Positions 31,635 to 39,392 of a stretch of DNA of 52,115 bases are shown piece by piece (the first letter of the stretch is position 1; each line of letters opens with the position of its first letter). The stretch comes from Nonomuraea indica (GTDB taxonomy: Bacteria; Actinomycetota; Actinomycetes; Streptosporangiales; Streptosporangiaceae), in NCBI RefSeq assembly GCF_002850745.1, contig NZ_KZ559482.1:60675-112789 (forward strand). Reading direction: 5' to 3'. The notes beneath the pieces were generated by a model. It was not told where the DNA came from. It worked only from the letters and a program-made list of their open reading frames with translations, and searched no databases. The translations under genes and the position numbers were made by a program.

Positions 31635-32753
31635 TCAGCTGTGGGCTTCCAGTATGACGATGTCGTCGCGATGGATCAGCTCACGTTCATATTCCGGACC
31701 GAGCTCGCTCGCCAGGTCGCGGGTGGACCGCCCCAGCAGCCCCGGGATCTCCACCGCGTCGAAGTTGACCAGCCCTCGCGCCACGACCGCGCCCCTCGGC
31801 CCGCACAGGTCCACCGGGTCGCCGGCCGCGAACTCGCCCTCGACCGAGGTCACCCCCGCGGGCAGCAACGACTTGCGGCGGCTGACGATCGCCTCGACCG
31901 CGCCGTCGTCCAGGTGCAGCCGTCCGCGCCCCGTCGTCGCGTGCGCCAGCCACAGCAGCCGGGTGCCCGGGTGGCGGCCTCCCGGATGGAAGTAGGTGCC
32001 CACGTCGGCCCCGGCGAGCGCCTGCGCGGCGTGCGCGGCGGCGGTCAGCACGACGGGCACGCCGGCCCCGGTGGCGATCCGCGCGGCCTGGACCTTGGTC
32101 ACCATGCCGCCCGTGCCGACCGCCGCGCCGTTGCGGCCCAGCTCGACGCCTTCGAGGTCCTCGGGGCCGCGGATCTCGGCCAGCCGCCGCGAGCCGCTGC
32201 GGCTCGGCGGCCCGTCGTACAGGGCGTCGACGTCGGACAGCAGCACCAGGGCGTCGGCGTGGATGAGATGGGTGACCAGCGCGGCGAGCCGGTCGTTGTC
32301 GCCGAAGCGGATCTCGTCGGTGGCGACCGTGTCGTTCTCGTTGACGATCGGCATGATGCCGAGCTCCAGCAGCCGGTTGAGGGTCCGCTGGGCGTTGGCG
32401 TGGTGGGCACGGCGCATCATGTCGTCGGCGGTGAGCAGCACCTGGCCGACGCGCAGGCCGTACCTGGCGAAGGAGGAGGTGTAGCGGGCGACGAGCACGC
32501 CCTGGCCGACGGACGCGGCGGCCTGCTGGGTGGCGAGGTCGCGCGGCCGGGTGGTCAGCCCGAGAGGGCCGAGCCCCGCGGCGATGGCGCCGGAGGAGAC
32601 CAGCACGATCTGCGTGCCGGCCAGCCGGCGCGCCGCCAGGACGTCGACCAGCGCGTCCACCCGGTCGACGTCGATCACGCCCTGAGGTGTGGTGAGCGAG
32701 GACGAGCCGACCTTGACGACGACCTTCGACGCTGCGCTGATCCGTTGCCGCAC
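31635..32753 (-). CDS. proB: Glutamate 5-kinase with PUA domain
   Basis: 372 residues from GTG 32753 (GAGGAG upstream). The amino-acid kinase domain carries VVVKVGSSSLT, VSSGAIAAG, NENDTVATDEIRFGDNDRLAA-type sequence and GTGGMVTKVQAA; the C-terminal PUA domain starts near 285 (SLLPAGVTSVEGEFAAGD, ARGLVNFD). It phosphorylates glutamate in the first step of proline synthesis. It follows obg by 22 bp on the same strand, so obg and proB are likely co-transcribed. Confidence 0.97.
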   Translation of the reverse strand: MRQRISAASKVVVKVGSSSLTTPQGVIDVDRVDALVDVLAARRLAGTQIVLVSSGAIAAGLGPLGLTTRPRDLATQQAAASVGQGVLVARYTSSFARYGLRVGQVLLTADDMMRRAHHANAQRTLNRLLELGIMPIVNENDTVATDEIRFGDNDRLAALVTHLIHADALVLLSDVDALYDGPPSRSGSRRLAEIRGPEDLEGVELGRNGAAVGTGGMVTKVQAARIATGAGVPVVLTAAAHAAQALAGADVGTYFHPGGRHPGTRLLWLAHATTGRGRLHLDDGAVEAIVSRRKSLLPAGVTSVEGEFAAGDPVDLCGPRGAVVARGLVNFDAVEIPGLLGRSTRDLASELGPEYERELIHRDDIVILEAHS

Positions 32754-32775
32754 GACCGAAACCCTACTCCTCTTC

Positions 32776-34128
32776 CTATCCCAGCCGGCTGTCGGTGCCG
32801 CGCGGCCCCTGGTGCACGGACTCGGCGCTCAGCGTCGGCTGCCAGTCGAAGATGTAGCCGTCCTCCATGGAGCCGATGACGACCTCGGCTCCCGCGGTGG
32901 CGCCGGCCTTGACCAGCTCCTCCTCGACGCCGAGCCGTTCGAGCCGGTCGGCGAGGTAGCCGACGGCCTCGTCGTTGGTGAAGTCGGTCTGCCTGATCCA
33001 GCGTTCGGGCTTCTCGCCGGTGACCTGGAACAGGTTGTCGTTGACCTTCCGCACGGTGAACCCGGACTCGCCGAGCTGCCGGGGCCTGATCACCAGGCGG
33101 GTGGGCTCCTCGACCGGCTTGGCGGCCCGCGCCGCGGCCACCCACTCGCCCATCGCGTACGTCAGCTCACGCAGCCCCGCGTGGGTGGCGGCGGAGATCG
33201 TGAAAACCTGGAGCCCCCGCTCCTCGAACTCGGGCCTGACCAGCTCGGCCAGTTCCTGCGCGTCGGGCACGTCCGCCTTGTTCAGCACCACCATCCGGGG
33301 GCGGCCCTCCAGCTTGCCGTACGCCTGGAGCTCCGCCTCGATCACCTCGAAGTCGGTGACCGGGTCGCGGCCCGGCTCCATGGTGGCGCAGTCGATGACG
33401 TGCACCAGCATGTCGCAGCGCTCGACGTGGCGCAGGAACTCGTGCCCGAGACCCTTGCCCTGGGATGCCCCCGGAATCAGCCCCGGCACGTCGGCGACGG
33501 TGAACACCGTGTCGCCCGCGGTGACCACGCCGAGGTTGGGGATCAGCGTCGTGAACGGGTAGTCGGCGATCTTTGGCCGGGCGGCGCTCAGCGCGGCGAT
33601 CAGCGACGACTTGCCCGCGCTGGGGAACCCGACGAGGGCCACGTCGGCGACGCTCTTGAGCTCCAGCATGACGTCGAGCCCGTCGCCCGGCTCGCCGAGC
33701 AGCGCGAACCCCGGCGCCTTGCGCTTGGTGCTGGCCAGCGCGGCGTTTCCCAGCCCGCCGTGGCCGCCCTTGGCGATCACGTAGCGGGTGCCCGCTCCGA
33801 CGAGGTCGACGAGAACCTCGCCGGTCTCGGCGTCCTTGACGACGGTGCCGTTGGGCACCGGCAGCACGACGTCACCGCCGTTGGCGCCGTCACGGTTGGA
33901 GCCCTGGCCCTGCTTGCCGTTCTCGGCCTTGCGGTGGGGGCGGCGATGGTAGTCGAGCAGGGTGGCGGTGTTGGGATCCACTTCCAGGATCACGTCGCCA
34001 CCACGACCGCCGTTGCCGCCGTCGGGCCCGCCGAGCGGCTTGAACTTCTCCCGGTGGACAGAGGCGCAGCCGTTCCCCCCGTCACCGGCCCTGACATGCA
34101 GGATGACCTGGTCCACGAAGTCCGGCAT
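32776..34128 (-). CDS. obg: Obg/CgtA GTPase
   Basis: 450 residues. Glycine-rich Obg fold (1-160, with GGPDGGNGGRGGDV), G1 GFPSAGKSS at 167-175, G3 DVPG at 213-216, G4 NKAD at 283-286, and a C-terminal OCT domain of about 340-430, as in other Gram-positive Obg proteins. It acts in 50S ribosome maturation and the stringent response. GGAGA precedes ATG 34128. It is separated from rpmA by a stem-loop terminator, so it may have its own promoter in the 231-bp gap. Confidence 0.97.
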   Translation of the reverse strand: MPDFVDQVILHVRAGDGGNGCASVHREKFKPLGGPDGGNGGRGGDVILEVDPNTATLLDYHRRPHRKAENGKQGQGSNRDGANGGDVVLPVPNGTVVKDAETGEVLVDLVGAGTRYVIAKGGHGGLGNAALASTKRKAPGFALLGEPGDGLDVMLELKSVADVALVGFPSAGKSSLIAALSAARPKIADYPFTTLIPNLGVVTAGDTVFTVADVPGLIPGASQGKGLGHEFLRHVERCDMLVHVIDCATMEPGRDPVTDFEVIEAELQAYGKLEGRPRMVVLNKADVPDAQELAELVRPEFEERGLQVFTISAATHAGLRELTYAMGEWVAAARAAKPVEEPTRLVIRPRQLGESGFTVRKVNDNLFQVTGEKPERWIRQTDFTNDEAVGYLADRLERLGVEEELVKAGATAGAEVVIGSMEDGYIFDWQPTLSAESVHQGPRGTDSRLG

Positions 34129-34307
34129 GCTCGTCTCTCCTTCGGGCCCCCGCTGGGGCTGTTTCCCTCGTCACGGCCGGAACACCCGGCCCGTGCGGCC
34201 CGGTGCTCCCCACGGCCCTCCCGGACCGGCGGCCACGGGGAGCAGCCCCGCCCACACACGGGACACGGACGGTCCGGCAGGCGCACAAACGCCCATAGAA
34301 CACACAA

Positions 34308-34335
34308 AGGGGCGGATCGCCACCGATCCACCCCT
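34308..34335 (-). terminator. Terminator after rpmA
   Basis: AGGGGCGGATCG and CGATCCACCCCT form 12-bp arms with one G-T type mismatch around CCAC, 25 nt past the rpmA stop. TTTGTGTGTT follows on the transcribed strand. Confidence 0.8.
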
Positions 34336-34359
34336 GTGCTAACGCTTACCGGCGGCGGA

Positions 34360-34617
34360 TTACTCCGCGACCGGGACGATGCTCACGGCCCGACGGCCGC
34401 GCTTGAGGCCGAACTGCACGTGACCAGCGGTCAGCGCGAACAGCGTGTCATCGCCACCACGGCCGACGTTGTCGCCGGGGTGGAAGTGGGTGCCACGCTG
34501 ACGGACGATGATCTCGCCCGCGTTGACCAGCTGGCCGCCGAAGCGCTTGACGCCCAGGCGCTGAGCGTTGGAGTCACGGCCGTTCCGGGTGGACGACGCG
34601 CCCTTCTTGTGTGCCAT
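34360..34617 (-). CDS. rpmA: 50S ribosomal protein L27
   Basis: 85 residues starting MAHKKGASST, followed by NAQRLGVKRFGGQLVNAGEIIVRQRGT, the L27 signature with the GxHFHPGDNVGRGGDDTLFAL stretch. The N-terminus has no Firmicutes-type cleavable leader and should reach the peptidyl-transferase centre. GGGAG lies 9 nt before the ATG, 15 bp after the rplU stop: a standard rplU-rpmA operon. Confidence 0.99.
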   Translation of the reverse strand: MAHKKGASSTRNGRDSNAQRLGVKRFGGQLVNAGEIIVRQRGTHFHPGDNVGRGGDDTLFALTAGHVQFGLKRGRRAVSIVPVAE

Positions 34618-34632
34618 CTCTCTAACTCCCGA

Positions 34633-34935
34633 TCAGGCCTGGTCGATACCGGTGATCTTCACCTGGGTGTACCGCTGGCGGTGACCCTGGCGCTTCTTGT
34701 AACCGGTCTTGTTCTTGTACTTGAGGATCCGGATCTTCGGGCCCTTGGTCTCGCCGAGGATCTCGGCGCTCACCGTGAACTTGCCCGCCTCCGTGGTCAC
34801 ATCGCCGTCGTTGACGACGAGCACCGTCGGCAGCGAAATCGAAGAGCCGACCTCGCCGGCGACCTTGTCCACCTCGAGGACGTCACCGACGGAGACCTTC
34901 TGCTGCCTGCCGCCGCAACGAACGATCGCGTACAC
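34633..34935 (-). CDS. rplU: 50S ribosomal protein L21
   Basis: 100 residues from GTG 34935 (MYAIVRCGGRQQKVSVGD). The C-terminal KYKNKTGYKKRQGHRQRYTQVKI segment is the rRNA-binding tail of L21. AGAAGGG precedes the start. The 230-bp gap up to the RNase E stop contains its promoter and a leader of perhaps 150 nt; I see no clear attenuator in it. Confidence 0.99.
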   Translation of the reverse strand: MYAIVRCGGRQQKVSVGDVLEVDKVAGEVGSSISLPTVLVVNDGDVTTEAGKFTVSAEILGETKGPKIRILKYKNKTGYKKRQGHRQRYTQVKITGIDQA

Positions 34936-35165
34936 CGCGGAACCCTTCTACTGTCTACTGCTGCGATCTTCGGTCATCCCGGACGGGAGGACCGTTGACT
35001 GCCGAGTGCTGCGCCCGCACCCGCATGGTCTGGAACCGACGACCCGAGTGGGCGCGCCAACAGGGCACGTCACCTGACGCACCGGCTCACTAGGTTACCG
35101 GATTAACGGTGCCCTAGGCGAACCGGACGGATCGTCGGGCAGCCCCCCGAGACCACTCAGTGGTG

Positions 35166-38100
35166 CTACTCGGCGGACTTGGCTCGGCGGGAGCGTCGCC
35201 GCCCCCTGCCGGAAGTCTGACCGGCCTGGTCGTCCTCTGCGGGGACGTCATCAAGCGCACCGGTCACAGTATCACGACCGGCGGAGTCCTTCGCGGCGGA
35301 AACCTTGTCGGCCTTGTCGGCGGTCTTCTCGGCGACCGCCTTCTCGACCGCCATCTTGCCCTGCGTGCCACGCGGCTCGGACCTGGACTCCACCGGCTCC
35401 GTGGAGACGATGAGCCCGCGGCCGTTGCAGCACTCGCACGGCGTGGAGAAGGCCTCCAGCAGCCCCTGGCCGACCCGCTTGCGCGTCATCTGCACCAGGC
35501 CCAGCGAGGTCACCTCGGCGACCTGGTGCTTGGTCCTGTCGCGCGCCAGGCACTCCAGCATCCGGCGCAGCACCAGATCGCGGTTGGACTCCAGCACCAT
35601 GTCGATGAAGTCGATGACGATGATGCCGCCGATGTCACGCAACCTGAGCTGGCGGACGATCTCCTCGGCCGCCTCCAGGTTGTTGCGGGTGACCGTCTCC
35701 TCCAGGTTGCCGCCCTGGCCGGTGAACTTGCCGGTGTTGACGTCGACGACGGTCATCGCCTCGGTCCGGTCGATCACCAGCGAGCCGCCGCTGGGCAGCC
35801 ACACCTTGCGCTCCATGGCCTTGCCGAGCTGCTCGTCGATCCGGTACGACTCGAACACGTCGCCCTGCTCGCCGTCCCACTTCGACAGGCGCTCGGTCAG
35901 GTGCGGCGCGACGTACTTGACGTACTCGTCCACCGTCTCCCAGGCGTCCTCGCCCTGCACCACCAGCGAGCTGAAGTCCTCGTTGAAGACGTCGCGCACC
36001 ACGCGGATGGTCAGGTCGGGCTCGGCCGAGAGCAGCTCGGGCGGGCTGGCCGACTTGGCCTTCTTCTGGATGTTCTCCCACTGGGCCGACAGACGGGCGA
36101 CGTCGCGGGCCAGCTCGTCCTCCGAGGCGCCCTCCGCGGCCGTGCGCACGATGACGCCGGCGTTCTCGGGCATGACCTTCTTGAGGATGCTCTTGAGCCG
36201 CGTGCGCTCCTTGTCGGGCAGCTTGCGGCTGATGCCGGTCATCGAGCCGTCGGGCACGTAGACCAGGTAGCGGCCGGGCAGGCTGATCTGCGAGGTCAGC
36301 CGGGCGCCCTTGTGGCCGATCGGGTCCTTGGTGACCTGGACCAGCACCGACTGGCCGGACTTCAGGGCCGACTCGATGCGCTTGGGCTGGCCCTCCATCC
36401 CGGCGGTGTCGAAGTTCACCTCACCGGCGTACAGGACGGCGTTGCGGCCCTTGCCGATGTCGACGAACGCCGCCTCCATCGACGGCAGCACGTTCTGCAC
36501 CTTGCCGAGGTAGACGTTGCCCACGTAGGACTGGCTCGCCTCCCGGTTGACGTAGTGCTCTACGAGCACGCCGTCCTCCAGCACCGCGATCTGCGTGCGG
36601 TCGCCCTGGCGGCGCACCACCATCATCCGGTCGACCGACTCGCGCCGGGCCAGGAACTCCGACTCGGTGATGATCGGCGGGCGCCTGCGGCCCAGCTCGC
36701 GGCCCTCGCGGCGGCGCTGCTTCTTGGCCTCCAGGCGGGTGGAGCCGCGCACGCTCTGCACGCCGTCGGCGGAGGTGTCGAGCGCGGCGGCGCGACCCGA
36801 GCGGGGCGCGCGGATGCGGACGACCGTGTTGGGCGGGTCGTCGGCGACCGGCTCGGCCCCCTCCTCGGAGCCACGGCGGCGACGGCGGCGACGGCGGCGC
36901 GAGCTGGAGACCTCCTCTTCCTGGGTCTCCTCGGCCGGCTCCTCGTCGCCGTCGTCCTCCTGCTCGTCGGAGTCGTCGGCCTCGTCGCGCTCGCGCTGCT
37001 TGCCGCGCCCCCTGCCGCCGCGGCGGCGACGGCGGCGGCGGCCGCCGCTCTCGTCCTCGTCCTGCTCGTCGGCCGTGTCGTGCACGTCCTCGTCGGTCTC
37101 GTCGACGGTCTCCTCGGGCTCCTCGACGGGCTCCGGCTCCACGCGGGCGGGCTTGGCGACGGGCGTGGCCTGGCTCGGGTCGGGCGCCTGGAACAGCGGC
37201 GCGAAGATCGCGGCCGGCCGCCGGATCGCGGCGCCGGGCTCGTCGTCCCTGCGCATCGCCGCCAGGCCGAACGGGTCGGCCAGCAGGCTCGGCCGGTCGA
37301 CCTCCTCGTCGAGGTCCTCGCCCGCGGGCTCGTCGTCGAGCGGCTCCTCCTCCGGCAGCACCTCGACGATGTCGTCGCCCTCGGCGGCGGGCTGCTCCTC
37401 GACGGGCTCCGGCTCGGCCTTCTTGCGCGTGCGACGCCGCTTCGCGGGCGCCGCGCCCTCCTCGGCGGCCTGCTCGCCGCCGGCCGCCTGCGCCTCCGCC
37501 TGGGCCGCCTGCACGGTCTCGGCCGCGACGTCCTGCGTGGCGGCGCCCTGCCGGACGTCCTGCGGCGCGGCCTCCTCGGCGGCGGCCCGCGCGGTGGCGT
37601 TCCCGTCCGCCTGGGCGGCCTGCCCGGCCTCCTGAGCCACCCCGGTCGCCGCCTGCCCGCCGTCGGCGGGCTGCGCGGCCTCCTCCGCGGCCTTCCTGCT
37701 CGTACGGCGGCGCGGTGTGGTAGCCGTCGACCTGGTGCGCGTGGCCCTCTTGGGCTTGTCCTCCACGGCCGGCTCGGCGGCCCCGTCGGCGGCCGCTGCC
37801 ACGGCGTCCGCGACGCCCGCCTCGGCGGCCACCTGCGCCACGGCCCCGGACACGGCGTCAGCCACCGAGTCGGACACCGCCGCCTCCGTCGGGCTCCCCG
37901 CGGCCGTTACGGCCTCGGCGGCCTCCGCGGCCGAACCGCCGGCGGCCGGACCAGTCGCGGCCGTATCGGTCGCGGCCGGACCAGCGGCCGTCGCGCTCTT
38001 CGCCGCGGACGACCTGGCGGACCTCGTCACGGGCGCGGCCGGCCCGGCCGGCTCCTCCACCGGCGCGGGCGACCCGGCGGGCCGCGACGCCCGGCGGCGG

Positions 38101-38309
38101 GTGGAACCCGTCGTCGCGGCCGGCTCCCCCGTGATCACCTGACCGCCTGTGCCCGCGGCGGGCGCCACGGTCACCGGGGCGGGCTCGTCGGGCACCTCGG
38201 GCGGCGGCCCGGCGGGCCGGCTGGCCCGGCGGCGCGGAGTCGCCGCAGACTGTTCTGTTGTTTCGCCGTCAGGGCCAGTGGCCCCGGCGTTGGGCTCGTT
38301 CTCGAGCAT
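35166..38309 (-). CDS. rne: Ribonuclease E/G
   Basis: 1047 residues. The first 550 are a disordered Ala/Glu/Pro/Arg-rich extension, as in other actinobacterial RNase E proteins, with basic and acidic runs near 440-500. The S1 domain starts near 595 (SQSYVGNVYLGKVQNVLPSM). The catalytic aspartates sit in VVDVNTGKFTG (about 855) and IIVIDFIDM (about 900), and the zinc-link cysteines in TPCECCNGRG (about 960). A short Lys/Arg-rich tail ends it. It initiates mRNA decay and processes stable RNA. GGGAGAG precedes ATG 38309. Confidence 0.96.
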   Translation of the reverse strand: MLENEPNAGATGPDGETTEQSAATPRRRASRPAGPPPEVPDEPAPVTVAPAAGTGGQVITGEPAATTGSTRRRASRPAGSPAPVEEPAGPAAPVTRSARSSAAKSATAAGPAATDTAATGPAAGGSAAEAAEAVTAAGSPTEAAVSDSVADAVSGAVAQVAAEAGVADAVAAAADGAAEPAVEDKPKRATRTRSTATTPRRRTSRKAAEEAAQPADGGQAATGVAQEAGQAAQADGNATARAAAEEAAPQDVRQGAATQDVAAETVQAAQAEAQAAGGEQAAEEGAAPAKRRRTRKKAEPEPVEEQPAAEGDDIVEVLPEEEPLDDEPAGEDLDEEVDRPSLLADPFGLAAMRRDDEPGAAIRRPAAIFAPLFQAPDPSQATPVAKPARVEPEPVEEPEETVDETDEDVHDTADEQDEDESGGRRRRRRRGGRGRGKQRERDEADDSDEQEDDGDEEPAEETQEEEVSSSRRRRRRRRRGSEEGAEPVADDPPNTVVRIRAPRSGRAAALDTSADGVQSVRGSTRLEAKKQRRREGRELGRRRPPIITESEFLARRESVDRMMVVRRQGDRTQIAVLEDGVLVEHYVNREASQSYVGNVYLGKVQNVLPSMEAAFVDIGKGRNAVLYAGEVNFDTAGMEGQPKRIESALKSGQSVLVQVTKDPIGHKGARLTSQISLPGRYLVYVPDGSMTGISRKLPDKERTRLKSILKKVMPENAGVIVRTAAEGASEDELARDVARLSAQWENIQKKAKSASPPELLSAEPDLTIRVVRDVFNEDFSSLVVQGEDAWETVDEYVKYVAPHLTERLSKWDGEQGDVFESYRIDEQLGKAMERKVWLPSGGSLVIDRTEAMTVVDVNTGKFTGQGGNLEETVTRNNLEAAEEIVRQLRLRDIGGIIVIDFIDMVLESNRDLVLRRMLECLARDRTKHQVAEVTSLGLVQMTRKRVGQGLLEAFSTPCECCNGRGLIVSTEPVESRSEPRGTQGKMAVEKAVAEKTADKADKVSAAKDSAGRDTVTGALDDVPAEDDQAGQTSGRGRRRSRRAKSAE

Positions 38310-38377
38310 GCGGGCGCTCTCCCGTCAGCTCCCGGGCGCGTCGCCGCGCCGCGCAGGAGCTCTCGTGTTTCGTTGTC

Positions 38378-38407
38378 CGCCCACGCCCCCGTCAAGGGGC
38401 GTGGGCG
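38378..38407 (-). terminator. Strong stem-loop in the rne leader / after the TIGR03936 gene
   Basis: CGCCCACGCCCC and GGGGCGTGGGCG are perfect 12-bp arms around a 6-nt loop, 69 nt before the rne start and 44 nt after the upstream stop. No T-run follows; it may be a terminator or an element of the rne 5' UTR. Confidence 0.5.
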
Positions 38408-38451
38408 CCAAGTCCTGTCAGCGGTCGCGCCTCGCTCTCGCAAGGCACTCC

Positions 38452-39231
38452 CTAACCGGCGACCTGCTCACTCGCCTGTCCCGGGTCGCCGCCGCGCGTG
38501 GTCTCGCGGTCAAGGCCGAACGGGTCGGCAAGCGCACCGGTGCTGGCGTCGAGCGGCCCCTGCGCCAGCCTGGTCACCTCAGGGGGGACCGGCGGCGCGA
38601 AGTCGGCCACAAGGCGTAGCCCCGTGAGCACGTCGTCGGGTCGAACGGCAGGCGTCATGTGCCGAACAACCATGCGCAGTATGACACACGACCGTCCGGG
38701 CACCTGAGCTGCGGTTCTGTCTGTCCCCTCGGGCGGTGTCCCCGCCACCGCGAGTCTCAGCACGGCCTCCCGCGCGTCGAAGCGGCGCGGCCCCTTCTTG
38801 GTGAGGCGCTCGACCTCCACGGCGCCGGCGGCGAGGAACTTCTCCACCGCCGCTCCGGCGAGCCCGGGATCGGCGCCGGGCAGGCGCACCTCCCACTCGG
38901 AGGCCTCCAGGCGGTCGGCCAGCCCTCCAGGGCCCGCCTCGACGACGTCGAGCACGTCGAGGCCGGGGGGCAGCGAGCCGTCCAGGTCGGCCCGGACGCG
39001 CTCCGGGTCGCACGGCGTCGTGACACCGAGCTCGAGGTATTCGGCTTCGCTCGCCACGCCGGTCGGCGCGGCGCCCGCGTAGGAGATCTTCGGGTGGGGC
39101 GAGAAACCCGCGCTGTAGGCCACCGGAATGCCGGCACGGCGGACCGCCCTCTCGACGGCCCGCGAGATGTCGCGGTGACTGGTGAAGCGCAGGCGGCCGC
39201 GCTTGGCGTAGCGCACACGCAGGCGCTGCAC
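38452..39231 (-). CDS. TIGR03936 radical-SAM-associated protein (DUF2344)
   Basis: 259 residues from GTG 39231. The core RLRVRYAKRGRLRFTSHRDISRAVERAVRRAGIP and FSPHPKISYAGAAPTGVASEAEYLEL is the DUF2344 signature. It always neighbours the TIGR03960 radical SAM protein; the pair probably acts on one RNA or protein substrate that is not known. The frame extends upstream through KPVPDGPPPAPT, which reads like the true N-terminus of homologues; the only start in that stretch would be CTG 39267, with GGGAAGGA 10 nt before it. The C-terminus (DPFGLDRETT, then QASEQVAG) is a short tail. Confidence 0.88.
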   Translation of the reverse strand: MQRLRVRYAKRGRLRFTSHRDISRAVERAVRRAGIPVAYSAGFSPHPKISYAGAAPTGVASEAEYLELGVTTPCDPERVRADLDGSLPPGLDVLDVVEAGPGGLADRLEASEWEVRLPGADPGLAGAAVEKFLAAGAVEVERLTKKGPRRFDAREAVLRLAVAGTPPEGTDRTAAQVPGRSCVILRMVVRHMTPAVRPDDVLTGLRLVADFAPPVPPEVTRLAQGPLDASTGALADPFGLDRETTRGGDPGQASEQVAG

Positions 39232-39392
39232 CGTCGGCGCGGGCGGGGGCCCATCGGGAACAGGTTTCAGAGCTTTGTCGTCCTTCCCGTGTCAGAGTGT
39301 CTTCGTTTCAGAATAAGCCGCCCCGCCGTCTGGTCGGCTCGGCACGTGTACGGCGAGACACCGCGCAGCCACCGAGCGCGCCCGGACGCCCG

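Noticed and set aside
29958..32879. 973-codon plus-strand frame across proA and proB
   Set aside because: Antisense to two conserved enzymes and crossing their intergenic repeats; composition is His/Asp/Gln/Arg-rich shadow sequence.
34936..35165. L21 autoregulatory leader RNA upstream of rplU
   Set aside because: The gap is long enough for a leader, but I could not find a convincing conserved fold or attenuator.
35160..38627. 1155-codon open frame on the plus strand opposite RNase E/G
   Set aside because: It is the antisense of a well-supported rne gene; its translation is Leu/Gly/Arg-rich with no family features, a normal by-product of high GC.
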